Notes: a model not told the origin generated them from the letters alone. A stretch of DNA of 64,000 bases from Macrobrachium rosenbergii (GCF_040412425.1 NC_089766.1:49507297-49571296), one strand, 5' to 3'; counted from the stretch's first letter, positions 31,924-43,684 are shown. A program made the numbers and translations.

Positions 31924-33293
31924 TCTGGATGGAATAACGTCCATTTCTGGATGGAAGAACGTCCATTTCCGGGTGGAATAATGTCCATTTCCGGATGGAA
32001 TAACGTCCATTTCCAGATGGAATAACGTCCATTTCTGGATGGAATAACGTCCATTTCGGATGGAATAACGTCCATTTCCAGGGTCATGGAATAACGTCCA
32101 GTTGATAGATGGAATAACGTCCATTCTGTGGTTGGAATAAAATCCATTTCCGGATGGAATAATCGTTTTTCATTTTTGATGGAATAACGTCCATTTCTGG
32201 ATGGAATAACGTCCAAATTTCGGATGGAATAACGTCCATTTATCGGATGGAATAACGTCCATTTCCGGATGGAATAACGTCCATTTCTGGATGGAATAAC
32301 GTCCATTTCTGGATGGAAGAACGTCCATTTCCGGATGGAATAACGTCCATTTCCAGATGGAATAACGTCCATTTCTGGATGGAATAACGTCCATTTCCGG
32401 ATGGAATAACGTCCATTTCCAGATGGAATAACGTCCATTTCTGGATGGAATAACGTCCATTTCCGGATGGAATAACGTCCATTTCCGGATGGAATAACGT
32501 CCATTTCTGGATGGAATAACGTCCATTTCTGGATGGAATAACGTCCATTTCTGGATGGAATAATGGCCATTCCTGGTTGGAATAACGTCCATCTCTGGAT
32601 GGAATAACGTCCATTTCTGGATGGAATAACGTCCATTTCCGGATGGAATAACGTCCATTTCTGGATGGAATAACGTCCACTTCTGGATGAAATAACGTTC
32701 ATTTCCGGAGGAATAACAGCCATTTCCGGATGGAATAATGTCCATTTCTGGATGGAATAACGGCCATTTCTGGATGGAATAACGTCCATTTCCGGATGGA
32801 ATAACGTCCATTTCCGGATGGAATAACGTCCATTTCCGGATGGAAAACGTCCATTTCTGGATGGAATAACGTCCATTTCTGGATGGAATAACGGCCATTT
32901 CTAGTTGGAACAATGTCCATTTCCGGATGGAATAACGTCCATTTCCGGATGGAATAACGGCCATTTCCGGATGGAATAACGTCCATTTCCGGATGGAATA
33001 ACGTCCATTTCCGGATGGAATAACGTCCATTTCCGGATGGAATAACGTCCATTTCCGGATGGAATAACGTCCATTTCTGGATGGAATAACGTCCATTTCC
33101 GGATGGAATAACGTCCATTTCCGGATGGAATAACGTCCATTTCCGGATGGAATAACGTCCATTTCCGGATGGAATAACGTCCATTTCCGGATGGAATAAC
33201 GTCCATTTCCGGATGGAATAACAGCCATGTCTGGATGGAATAATGGTCATTTCTGGATGGAACAACGTCCATTTCCGGATGGAATAACGTTCC
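31924..33293 (-). repeat. 22-bp minisatellite, ~60 units
   Basis: The consensus unit is GGATGGAATAACGTCCATTT plus CC/CT. Each unit contains an ATGGA/TCCAT inverted pair and one CpG. Because 22 is not divisible by three and the unit lacks minus-strand stops, all three minus frames stay open and give one 22-residue peptide repeat (cores such as MDVIPSGNGRYS and RKWTLFHPE). This produces the window's longest open frames (352 and 322 codons). There is no independent sign of expression: no conserved flanking exon, and frame breaks occur wherever units carry indels. It is best read as non-coding satellite. Confidence 0.96.
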
Positions 33294-33469
33294 AGGAAGT
33301 TCTGACGCGTTTCGCCTTGGGTTAGTGACGCGCTTAGCTGCTTCGCTTGAGGCCTGTTGAAATAGTGGAAGTATTAAGCCACTATAACATTCCCTCATAA
33401 CATTTTCTGTTAATTTGCATAAAATTTAATCAAAAGTCCAAGGAAATCCGTTTATTTGTAACGTCATGG

Positions 33470-33470
<1 letters not shown>

Positions 33471-33523
<53 letters not shown>

Positions 33524-33782
33524 GTTATTATTATTATTATTCAGAAGATGAACCCTATTCATATGGAACAAGCTCACCGAAGGGGCCACTGACTTGAATT
33601 TCAAGCTTCCAAAGAATATTAAGGTGTTCATTAAAAAAAGGAGGAACGGGAGATAAAGGGGAATAGAGAAAGAAGAGATCTCACTCATTAAAAAAGAAAT
33701 AAAAAATAAGTTAATAAATAAATAGATAAAAATGTAAGTAAATGAGTAAAATACAAGGAGAATTGTGTTAGGGTAGCGATGC
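33471..33782 (-). mobile_element. Family D LINE-3'-end fragment with (ATT)n
   Basis: (ATT)n at 33474-33542, then CAGAAGATGAACCCTATTC, CTGACTTGAATTTCAAGC and a right end GGAGAATTGTGTTAGGGTAG. One of the two longest family D copies. The 106-codon minus frame is an artefact ending in poly-Asn. Confidence 0.92.
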
Positions 33783-33879
33783 AACGCATCTTCGCTTGAG
33801 CGTTTGAAGATTTGAAAAATTAGATAAGAAAAAATTACCTAAATGCTTCACTAGAGTCTTGGTTTGTAGTCGAGTTTAT

Positions 33880-33911
<32 letters not shown>
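33880..33911. repeat. (GA)n microsatellite
   Basis: GA run followed by a G-rich GGGGGAGGGGGGG tail. Confidence 0.95.
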
Positions 33912-33917
<6 letters not shown>

Positions 33918-34164
33918 AGGGGGGGTGGTTGCTCAGAGACTTGAGAGTCGGTTCGGAGAAGGGTGAGATATTCCATGTCCTAACCATTTACCGTCGCCGT
34001 ATCGGACACCATCTCGACCTTAATCCGGACGGTGACACTCTAATGACACCCACTCTTCTCTTTTTCTGGTTTTTAAGGAACACGGCTCTTTTTTTTTTCT
34101 TTTCCGTATTGTTTTTTTTTTTTATGAAGGATCTTTGACCACTGTTCGTCGAGAGGTCATCTGC

Positions 34165-34434
<270 letters not shown>

Positions 34435-34437
<3 letters not shown>

Positions 34438-34875
34438 ATTTCTCACAACTGAGTATGAATGCCTGCACGCGAGTCGGCAAAACATTCTCACACATACGCA
34501 CGAGATTGTAAGCAGTGGAGTTTTTCGCACAAGCGAAAAAATTCTGGTTTAGCGTTGGCATCACGTCTCTCGGTGCACTAGTACTTACTGTTTGTAAACT
34601 GGTGCTTTGAATTTTTACTGGATCTCCAGAAAAAAGCAAAGAATTCGCCACATCACTTTAGTATTGTTTAAAAAGGACTATAGCAACTTCCTTTCATTAA
34701 TACTGTATCATAGTTAAGTTAGTGACTGTACTGAGCGGGAAGATGGTGTTAGATTTCTTCGAAAAGCGTGTTTTTAGTTTTCCTACGACAGAATGACCAG
34801 TCAGTTCCTTAATATCACCATTGCCAGTTTATTTCTCTTACCCTTCTTTAACTGTAAAATCTTTTTATTGTTCAC
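34435..34875. other. Unassigned sequence
   Basis: No repeat family or domain seen. Confidence 0.4.
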
Positions 34876-35141
34876 ATTACTTAAGGTTCTTTGCAGCGTG
34901 CCTTCGGCCCCTAGCTGCAACCCCTTTCGTTCCTTTTACTGTACCTCCTTTCGTGTTCTCTTTCTTTCATCTTACTTTCCACCTTCTCCTAACAATTGAT
35001 ATATAATGCAACTGCGAGGTTTTCCTCCTGTTACACCTTTCAAACCTTTTACTGTCAATTTCCGTTTCACCGCTGATTGATCTCATAGGTCCCAGTGCCT
35101 GGCCTTTGGCCTGAATTCTGTATTCAATTCAATTCAATTCT
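34876..35141 (+). mobile_element. Family C SINE-like retroposon, 5'-truncated
   Basis: Starts at ATTACTTAAGGTTCTTTGC (hairpin head missing) and ends with three ATTCA units. Body typical of the family. Confidence 0.92.
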
Positions 35142-35489
35142 GTTATTGATCATATGAGTTTCCCCGGCAAACATCTGCCTAAAATGCGCTCTCTGTAGCA
35201 TAGTGTGACCAGGATCAAGACTGTGACTGTATTATAGGTTCCTTGTCCTGTCATTTCGGACTATAGCTGCTCTGCTTCCTGCCAATTCCTTCTCACCCGT
35301 TCCTTCGAGTTTACTCTCCATTAAGTGTTCAGCTTCTATGTCTTTTTCCCTACTCCAGATTCCTCCCGCATTTTGAGAGGAAATCTTTTAGCGCGGCTCA
35401 GTGGTCTAGAAATGTGAGTCACTGTTCTAGTTATCTGTTACGTTATTTTTATTTTCCACTTGCATTAATTCTCCTTAATACTACCTAGG

Positions 35490-35800
35490 CGCCCCTTGGG
35501 GGTGGTTTGTAGTGCCGTCAGTGCACCTCACGCGGTGCACTGTAGGCATTGCTTAAGGTTCTTCGCGGGGTCCCTTCGGCCCCTAAAAGCACCCTCTTTC
35601 ATTCCTTTTACTGTACCTCCGTTCATTTTCTCTTTCTTCCATCTCACTTTCCATCCCTCTCCTAACAATTGTTTCACAGGTGCGAGTTTTTCCCCATGTT
35701 TCACTTTTCAAACCTTTTTACTCTTAATTTCGATTTCAGCGCTGAATGACCGCATGGGTCCCAGCGCTTATCCTTTGGCCTAAATTCTGTATTCTATTCT
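35490..35800 (+). mobile_element. Family C SINE-like retroposon, full length
   Basis: Head CGCCCCTTGGGGGTGG to tail CTGTATTCTATTCT. Target-site duplication AATACTACCTAGG (35477-35489) and AATAATACCTAGG (35801-35813), one mismatch. The head hairpin CAGTGCACC/GGTGCACTG is intact. Confidence 0.94.
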
Positions 35801-35813
35801 AATAATACCTAGG

Positions 35814-36229
35814 GTTACCTGAGTCTTATACCTTTGGACCAAGTTTCTGTTTTACTATTGACACAAAGTAAACACATCGAAGTATATTTATGTCGGAGCG
35901 ACAGTGGGAGACTAATACGGAATCACATAAAGACGTTGCCAAATAGATTGTGAATGACTTAGTTTAACAAGGTATAAGTAGATATGGGAAAAAGTTTAGG
36001 ATGGATCCCATTTCTAAGCCTAGTATAGTTTTGGAAAAAGGAATTCTTGTATCTTCTGCATGTTTGCTAAATTTTGTACCGGCGCAAATAAAATAAAATC
36101 AAAAGTTGAGAAAACTCGATGAAATATATGAAAATAGTTTTTTTTTAGCGACTTGTGATGAAAATAGTTTTTTTTTTTTAGCGACTTGTGAAAGTTTTTA
36201 AGTGTATATAATTTATAAGAAACGGTAAA
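35814..36229. other. Unassigned sequence
   Basis: Contains a duplicated GAAAATAGTTTTTTTTTAGCGA-type segment at about 36128-36186; otherwise nothing recognised. Confidence 0.45.
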
Positions 36230-36720
36230 ATTTTGGAGCGACCTGTGTTAATGATTTTGTGGAAGAATGGAAGCGGTTGGGTTGTCTAGGTATTTGGGAA
36301 TAAATGTAATGGGTGACGGTAGGATGAGAGCAAAATGGCCCAGAACAAAAGTGCCAATGAAAATAAAAGTCTATGAAAGGATTGTTCAGCCCACTCTCCA
36401 TTATGAAAGTGAAGTGGTAATACTGAGTACTCGTAAAGAGAAAGTTTGAAGCTGTTTGATGAATTGTCGTTTATTCAGTAGGTGTTTCTTAAGAAGGGTT
36501 GCGAGGTTGAAAAATAGGGAGATACAAAAAGAGAGACTGTAATTGACGAAAATTAAATAGATGTGGTTTGGTCATGTAAAGAGAATGGAGGATGATGAGT
36601 CGTAGAAGTTTTGGGAGATAGGCGGAAAGTGAGACGGAGAAAGTTCTTTATAGAATGAAGTTGAAGAGGCGTCAGAGCAGAAAACTCTCTTGTGTGCAAG
36701 AGCGCTTGCAAGAATTTGGA
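36230..36720 (+). pseudogene. Decayed non-LTR retrotransposon RT C-terminus
   Basis: The frame from 36267 reads YLGINVMGDGRMRAKW, then KIKVYERIVQPTLHYESEV, both typical of the region after the reverse-transcriptase domain in arthropod non-LTR elements. The usual forms are YLGxxxMGDGRMxxEV and KxxMYExxxxPTxLYGxE. After a stop near 36447 the same frame resumes with MWFGHVKRMEDDE at 36561. The YGSE-type motif is degraded to YESE. Stops and a missing 5' part show a dead, truncated copy. The catalytic YADD region is not present. Confidence 0.75.
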
Positions 36721-37108
36721 TATAGAGAGCAAGAATCCAGTGGTGTTACCTTGCTCGCAATATCTGCTTAACCCACCCGCGTTTAGGGTAACATAGTAAT
36801 AAGAAGAAAAATGGAATCGCCACTGAAGAATAATCATTATGCAGATGAACAACTGAATAAGAATGCACACAAGGAAATGAAAAGGTAGAGCAGAATTCTT
36901 ACGACCTGAGTCACTTCCTGCTTAATGACTTGGCTGTTGAGAACTTGGGCACCGAAATCTGCTGACATTTGGCAATAAGAATATACACACAACGGTCTGG
37001 ACGACATAACAAACTTTAATGTTCGTGGTTTGTGGATTTAGTCTAAACTTATGATGGTTTAATGATGCTGGGTCATCGCTCGGTCGGAGGTCAAGGTTTA
37101 GGTTAGCT

Positions 37109-37109
<1 letters not shown>
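36721..37109. other. Unassigned sequence
   Basis: No repeat or domain recognised beyond the retrotransposon fragment. Confidence 0.4.

Positions 37110-37162
<53 letters not shown>
37110..37162. repeat. (GA)n microsatellite
   Basis: Pure GA run of about 50 bp. Confidence 0.97.
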
Positions 37163-37164
<2 letters not shown>

Positions 37165-38144
37165 ATTAAAATATACCACAGCGATATGTAGGAAATGGCT
37201 ACTTTTCATCTTAGCTTATTTAATAAGGTATTTGCTGGCATTAATTATTTTACTAGCAGTTTTACGTAATTACTCTTTTTCTTAAAGGGTCAAGTCATGA
37301 ACTGCCCCACAAACAGAATGTCCAGTGGGTCTACTTTCATGGAAAGATAGGTCTGCTTCTAAAACCTAGGGAAATCACACGATTCAAGGCAAAAATAAAC
37401 TCAAGAATTTTCTTTCGATCAACGAAAAGAAAGCTAAATTGAACTACGTCATTCAGTTTATAACTGCGTGTGCATGCACTTCGTGGGAATACTAAACATT
37501 GACGATGATGTTAATCTAACCCGACATAATCTAACGCAAGTATCCTTATCTAACCGGATAGGTTTTAACCCCCTGAACTACCGTCATCGGTTACAGTGCG
37601 TCAATCCCCTCCATCTTTGTGATTGAAACACTGATTCTTTCCAGTTTGAGGAAAATAACGTCTGGACTCTGCTCCAGTCCAATAAAATATTTCTGGACCA
37701 TTTCAGCTGCCTTGCAAAACCTTTCTTTCTTCCTCTCTCCCACCCAGAGGGACGCCTTGACTTGCTCTTGGATTGGAAAGGCCGCTCGTATTTCTTGGTC
37801 AGTTCTTGTCTTAGCGTTTAATTACTCCCGGTCGTCCTGTTCTGCCCGTCTGGTGTCCTGATCTCACTTATACCTCATTTGTGAGGTTCTTATATACCCC
37901 ATATGTAAGGCTCATGGTTTTGACATCTCTGAACACTGGAAGCACATCTGGTTTATTCTTATCCCTTGCTTTCAGTCTTTTACAGCATCTCCCTGCTGCC
38001 TCTGATATTCCACCTTTCGTCCTTTGCCTGTTTCTTCTTTGAAGGTTCATTTCCATTGGTTTTGGTCTCGATGACACCCTTGGGTTGCCCGCCCCAATGG
38101 CCTTTACTTAAAGATTTTCTTGCATTATTTCATTTACCTAAGTA
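37163..38144. other. Unassigned sequence (~1 kb)
   Basis: The minus-strand frame at 37868-38077 is Lys/Arg-rich and non-repetitive, and further open segments lie downstream in other frames. No family recognised. Possibly a decayed coding fragment. Confidence 0.35.
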
Positions 38145-38453
38145 TCCCCCGTAGGGAATAGTGCCGTCAGGGCACCTCATGCGATGCACTGTGGGCATTA
38201 CTTGAGGTTCTTAGCAGCGCCCCTTCGGCCCCTAGCTGCAACCCCTTTCATTTATTTTACTGTACCTCCATTCATATTCTTTCTTCCATCTTACTTTCCA
38301 CCCTCTTCTGTCAGTTGTTTCATAGTGCAACTGTGAGGTTTTTCTCCTGTTACACCTTTCAGACATTTTTGCTGCCAATTTCTCTTTCAGCGTTGAATGA
38401 CCTCATAGGCCCCAGCGCTTGGCCTTTGACCTGAATTGTATATTCTCTCCATC
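38145..38453 (+). mobile_element. Family C SINE-like retroposon, full length
   Basis: Head CCCCCGTAGGGAATAGTGCC to tail TGTATATTCTCTCCATC. Target-site duplication TTTACCTAAGTA (38133-38144) and TTTACCTGAGTA (38454-38465), one mismatch. Confidence 0.92.
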
Positions 38454-38749
38454 TTTACCTGAGTACGGGTATGCAGTGATGAAAAAAGGCAGGATCTTCA
38501 CTCAGAGCTGAAGAGTTTCACTCACTCTGGTCAGTGATAATATTTTATTATCAGATAACATACTCTTCACTTGGCAAGACTCAGTTCAGAACTGAAAAGT
38601 TTGGTTCCTCTCTCAATGTACTACAGTTATAATTTTAAGATTCTTTATCAAATTGTTTCATTTTGCCTAAATTTCACTTTTGTTTTTCGAGTTAGATTAC
38701 TTACAAGTGCAGCATACCAGCTTTGTTTTGATGCCAGATGAGATGCATA

Positions 38750-38754
<5 letters not shown>

Positions 38755-38816
<62 letters not shown>
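38755..38816. repeat. (CT)n microsatellite
   Basis: Pure CT run of about 60 bp. Confidence 0.97.
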
Positions 38817-38820
<4 letters not shown>

Positions 38821-39238
38821 CCCTTTTTTGAAATGATTTTCCTGTTTACACTTCATTCCCGGATCAGATCGTTTAACATTTTTTATCGTTATATTTCTAA
38901 ATGTAATGTGTTCGTTTATATCTTTATTTAAGTCTTCAGTTGACTGATGTATTCTCTTGAGTTACGGTTCTTATCTGCCAATAATATCTCTCACTTTGAG
39001 CTCCGTAATGAGAATCTTTCGAGACAAAGACTTAATAGTAGAAGTGTGAGTGAAGTTACAGGCTGAATTAATCAGGAGACCCTTTCCCAGATCTGACTCT
39101 TATCACTCATCCATCGACGAGGTACTTTATGTTTTCAGCGTGAATGACGTCTGTCAGTCTGTAGGCTTAGGAAGACAACCCGAAACAAATGCACAGACAC
39201 ACAGATATAACCGGACTAGAACGTGAAGCTTTTGTTTC

Positions 39239-39242
<4 letters not shown>
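38817..39242. other. Unassigned sequence
   Basis: No repeat family recognised. Confidence 0.4.

Positions 39243-39302
<60 letters not shown>
39243..39302. repeat. (ATT)n microsatellite
   Basis: About 20 ATT units. No family D sequence follows, unlike most other ATT runs here. Confidence 0.97.
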
Positions 39303-39303
<1 letters not shown>

Positions 39304-39389
39304 TGTGCTATCAGCCTGTTCTCGTAGCTTCTAAAGAAGGAAAATCAAGTGTTAGCAAATGTATATCAAGAGTATTAGCAAATATATAT

Positions 39390-39447
39390 AAACAAAGGCA
39401 AAAATAAAAATATATATATATATTTGTTTTTATTTTTGCCTTTGTTT
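39390..39447. repeat. Perfect 21-bp-arm inverted repeat around (TA)n
   Basis: Arm 39390-39410 (AAACAAAGGCAAAAATAAAA...) is exactly complementary to 39427-39447, with a 16-nt TA-rich spacer. Confidence 0.95.
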
Positions 39448-39654
39448 TTTACTTCACGCCAGCGATGAATATTGTATGCTCCGATGTACATTTTAAGTTG
39501 ATTACGATTGCCATTTGTTATAGCATTCGTATCCACCGTTAAGAATAAATTTGGTCGTACTTATAGGTTTGCATGCATATATAGAGGTCATATTTATATG
39601 AAGAAACTCGTGCATAAAGTATGTAAATACACACACGCACACACACACATATAT

Positions 39655-40400
39655 ATGGAGTGATCTACTGTAGTGATTGTAAAGGAAATTTCCATGAGAC
39701 ATCATGTAATGCTAAAGAAAATGCCAAGAGTGATTTTTTGATAGAGCAGAAAATGCCAGCTGTGGTCTTGTGATGGGGTTAAAACAAATTGCCTGGATTG
39801 GTCTTCTGATTGAGAAAAAAATGGTACCAATGATCTTGTGATTCTGAGAAAAATTTCATGGAGTGATCCTTGGACACTGAAGAAAATTTTAGGGAAAAAT
39901 GTACCGAATTACAGTATCCTTTGATAGAGAGGAAAATTACAGGACTGATCCTGTAACGTCGGTGAAAAGGCCTGAAGGAACTTGTGATGGAGAAAATGCA
40001 ATGAGATACTCTGTGAGATTAAGAATAATCCTTTGGAATGAACCTGTACTAATGAGGAAAATGCCTGAGATGACCCAGTGATGATTGTGGAAATGTCTGG
40101 AACGATCCTGTGGTTCTAAATGCAATGAGTGAGTGTGAATCAAAAGAACTAAAGTTTCCTGTCATGGAGAAGACATCTTTGTAAGAAAATTACTGTAGTG
40201 GATAGATCTAGGGGATCTCTTGTGGGAGTATTTCCCTCACCGCCATACAAAGCAGATGTTTGTGTGGGAGCCCTTAATGGAGAAAACTCAGAGGTCTCTC
40301 ATTTCTAAAGAAAATATCCGGTGAGGGAAAGACTAGGAAAGGTAGACTACAAGGTGGTCATGTAGAAACATCCCTGGATTTGATTCTGTGATTGTCTTGC
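39655..40400. repeat. Ancient degenerate ~50-60-bp tandem array (tentative)
   Basis: Motifs such as GATCYTGTGAT and GARGAAAATGCC recur roughly every 50-60 bp with heavy divergence (e.g. near 39830, 39865, 39950, 40030, 40075, 40105). Unit boundaries are unclear. Confidence 0.55.
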
Positions 40401-40550
40401 ATTGAATGACGGGTGCTTCCATTGCCATGTATTCATTTATAAAGTCTAATGAAGTCTGAGGGTTTATTAGCTCATTCCTTTTATACAGCACCGTTCCAAC
40501 TGTCACAGAAATGTTTCTGTGGTATGATAAAGAGGCGTCTCAAACTTAAG

Positions 40551-40611
40551 GTGCTCATGACAATTTTTCGGTTTTCAATCTTGCATTTTATATTGACACT
40601 GCATTGTCTAT

Positions 40612-40691
<80 letters not shown>

Positions 40692-40836
40692 AAAATGTTA
40701 TGTTGTACAATTGAGCCGTGTACATGGCTATCACTTTTCAGAAACATGAGCTGCTCATAATAATATTTCAGTTTTCAATCTTGCACTTTATATTGCCACT
40801 GCATTATTTATACCTTATTTATCTCTACAAGGCTCA

Positions 40837-40912
<76 letters not shown>

Positions 40913-41024
40913 AATCTGTTATATTGTACAATTGAGCCGTGTATATAGCTCCCACCTTTCAAAAACATGAGGTGCTCATAATAATCTTTCAGTTTTCAGT
41001 CTTGCATTTTATATTGGCGCTCCA

Positions 41025-41088
<64 letters not shown>
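40551..41088 (+). repeat. Triplicated ~200-bp unit carrying (CT)n
   Basis: GTGCTCATRA, then TTCAGTTTTCAATCTTGCA, then TTTATATTG.CACTGCATT, then (CT)n and AAAAT.TGTTAT.TTGTAC, then AATTGAGCCGTGTA recur. (CT)n runs lie at 40617-40690, 40840-40908 and 41030-41088. The third unit is truncated at the CT run. Confidence 0.92.
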
Positions 41089-41089
<1 letters not shown>

Positions 41090-41389
41090 AAATCTCCTTT
41101 TAATTCTGTACTTGCGATCTTAGGCATCATATGAGTTTGTAGAATGAGTCATGAGATCATTAAGGTACAGCGAGGAAGCGTTGACCCACCAAATTGGAGA
41201 CTTTATACAAACTGAATTATTCATTGGATCTCAAGGTACTTGCTTTACAAGTATATTTAGAAAAAAATATTTCAGGTATTATTATTGTCATTAATGAAGA
41301 AATATGTAAGTGCTTTTAACGTAATGTTCATTCTGGCCTCTTGAAATTCTATGTATATTGTGTAGTTTGAAGTTTATCCAAAGTTACCG

Positions 41390-41393
<4 letters not shown>
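41089..41393. other. Unassigned sequence
   Basis: Nothing recognised between the CT and GA microsatellites. Confidence 0.4.

Positions 41394-41464
<71 letters not shown>
41394..41464. repeat. (GA)n microsatellite
   Basis: Pure GA run of about 70 bp. Confidence 0.98.
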
Positions 41465-41467
<3 letters not shown>

Positions 41468-41739
41468 GATGAACCAGTATGTCACTTAAGTGTCCATCAG
41501 TTCTTGCAGATGGTCAACTGCATAGGTCAGTTGTTTTTCTTGACTGATGGAGCTGTCTGTTGCAACAGACCTCGTCGAACAAACAGACGAATAAACAAAT
41601 CAGCTTAAAACAACGTTCACACAGCCCAGACATGCATTAACTGGCCAAACAATACAGTTCAAAACTATTGAGATAAATTACTTTTTTTTTTTTTTTTTTG
41701 TATAAATTTTCGCTTTCTCAGTCAGGTGAAGATGCAAGT

Positions 41740-42041
41740 TGGTTCTGTCAAAATAAAACTTTTTTTAACGATCTTCTCCTGTTACCATTTAGCAGGATTG
41801 TTTGAAACTAGAGTAAGGTGTCACTTCAATAATATTTATTATTATTATATTTATTATTATAAATATTGTCGGATATAAAGACTTTGCCGTCTTATTACTG
41901 CGTTCACTGCAAAACTTGTAAGAAGTGTTAAGTAAAAGGCAGATGCCATCTGTATCACATATTATACTTGGCAAATTCAAGGTTGTCTGCAGTTAATAAG
42001 ACCACCTTCAGCCAGTCATCGCCATTGTCTTTATATCCGAC

Positions 42042-42106
<65 letters not shown>

Positions 42107-42191
42107 GTGACACCTTGCTCTGGTTTTAAACAATCCCACTCAATGGTAACAGGAGGTGATCATTAAAAAATATTTTATTTTGATAGAACAA
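41740..42191. repeat. Large inverted repeat enclosing (AAT)n
   Basis: Left arm 41740-41884 pairs with right arm 42023-42191. Matching blocks include CTCCTGTTACCATT, GGATTGTTT.AAAC and AAGGTGTCACTT, and TATTGTCGGATATAAAGAC. An interrupted (ATT)n in the left arm corresponds to a much longer (AAT)n in the right arm (42043-42104). Overall similarity is about 80-85% by eye. Confidence 0.92.
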
Positions 42192-42380
42192 GAATATGCA
42201 ACATAAGTTTGTCATTTTCTTCACTGGAGTGCTGTAATATAATAATGGCCTTAACCTAATTTATATTGGGTAGTGCTGTCATTATAATCTCAAGAAAGCA
42301 TCTGAAGAAGAAAGCGAAGAAGAACGAAAATGACTGATAGAAGCGTAAGTGAGAGATTGGAGAAAATGTTGCTGATTGTT

Positions 42381-42448
42381 GGCGGGGGGCTCGGGGGTGG
42401 GAGAGGTGGTTGGTAGGGAGAAGGCCCGGGCGGGAGGGGGGGGGGGAG
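42381..42448 (+). other. G-rich tract with G-quadruplex potential
   Basis: At least five runs of three or more G within 68 bp, including GGCGGGGGGC, CGGGGGTGGG, TAGGGA and CGGGCGGGAGGGGG. Confidence 0.85.
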
Positions 42449-42623
42449 TGCATTGGTTCAGCCAATATAGTTGCAAGATATTCCAGTCAAAATGTCGTTG
42501 TAGTGTACATGTTAAACAGCTTCGCTTTATCTTCTGCGGGACTTAAGCAGTTACATAGAGTGCAAGAGAAAATAAGAGGTTAGTCACCCATAAAAGGATG
42601 CGCATTTTTTCTTCTCTCTTGGA

Positions 42624-42626
<3 letters not shown>

Positions 42627-42681
<55 letters not shown>
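42627..42681. repeat. (GA)n microsatellite
   Basis: Pure GA run; a (CT)n run lies 118 bp downstream (42800-42862), so the two are self-complementary. Confidence 0.97.
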
Positions 42682-42683
<2 letters not shown>

Positions 42684-42795
42684 TTTCAACTTGGTGTGTT
42701 CACAGATCGCGTGAAGTTGTCGCCATCTGTACGACATCACATTTTCCTCATTATTTGTTCGAACTCACACGGAAATGTATTAACTAGTTTCCTTA

Positions 42796-42799
<4 letters not shown>

Positions 42800-42862
<63 letters not shown>
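42800..42862. repeat. (CT)n microsatellite
   Basis: Pure CT run of about 60 bp. Confidence 0.97.
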
Positions 42863-42864
<2 letters not shown>

Positions 42865-43619
42865 ATATCAAAAAATAAACTAAAAAATAATTCAGTCGTG
42901 ACGTGTTTGTGGTGATAACCTTTTTTTTTTTTAAGCACCACCAATCTCATGCAATAAAAGAAGGCCAGTTAAATGTAATATCATTCGCATGGAAGCCACA
43001 CAAGTAAACACAATAACTGCATTAAGTGAAGAGTCGTAACAACGTGGCATTAAATACACAGTTGTCCAAATCAGTGCATAGGAGGAGTCTTCACATTGAA
43101 AAGGGCAGCGAGAATAATTTTCAGTTACACTTCACATGTGTATATATATATATGTGTGTGTGTGTGCGAGTAAACATATGTATGAGTCTTATTTATACAT
43201 GTGCATTATTATTATGCTGCTTCAATAAGGGGCGCCGGTACACAAAAATTCATTTTTGAACTGACGTAAAAACAACCTTCTGCGCTTGTTTGCTATCGAC
43301 CTCGTTCTCATAGAAGTGGTATCATAACTCTCGTCTTCAGTCCTGTCAGTTCGACTGCTTTTTTTTATTTTAATACTTTTTTATTTATTCTGACTTATTT
43401 AAATTTCCATCGTCCGGCCACCACGCCCTCCCTTCCTCCCTCCCTCCCTCCCTCCGTCCCTCCGACACCCATCACTCATTTTCATTGGCAGGGGTGATCT
43501 GTCATACAGCGAGATTAATTGATGAACGAAACAAAATGTGTGTGACAGATATATCGCCGTCTCTTGGAGAGAGGGAGATTGACTTTTCTTGTATAGGTTG
43601 CTGCCATGGAACCACCTGA

Positions 43620-43623
<4 letters not shown>
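42863..43623. other. Unassigned sequence
   Basis: Includes a (CCCT)n-like run at about 43427-43464. Otherwise nothing recognised. Confidence 0.4.

Positions 43624-43680
<57 letters not shown>
43624..43680. repeat. (CT)n microsatellite
   Basis: Pure CT run of about 57 bp. Confidence 0.97.

Positions 43681-43684
<4 letters not shown>

Noticed and set aside
31908..33398. 352-, 322-, 188-, 165- and 146-codon minus-strand open frames
   Set aside because: All are different phases of the same 22-bp tandem repeat. The frames share one peptide and are broken at unit indels, so they are a consequence of unit length and composition, not evidence of a protein.
37868..38077. 69-codon Lys/Arg-rich minus-strand frame as a nuclear protein exon
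   Set aside because: Non-repetitive but short, no recognised domain, and neighbouring frames contain stops; kept only as unassigned sequence.
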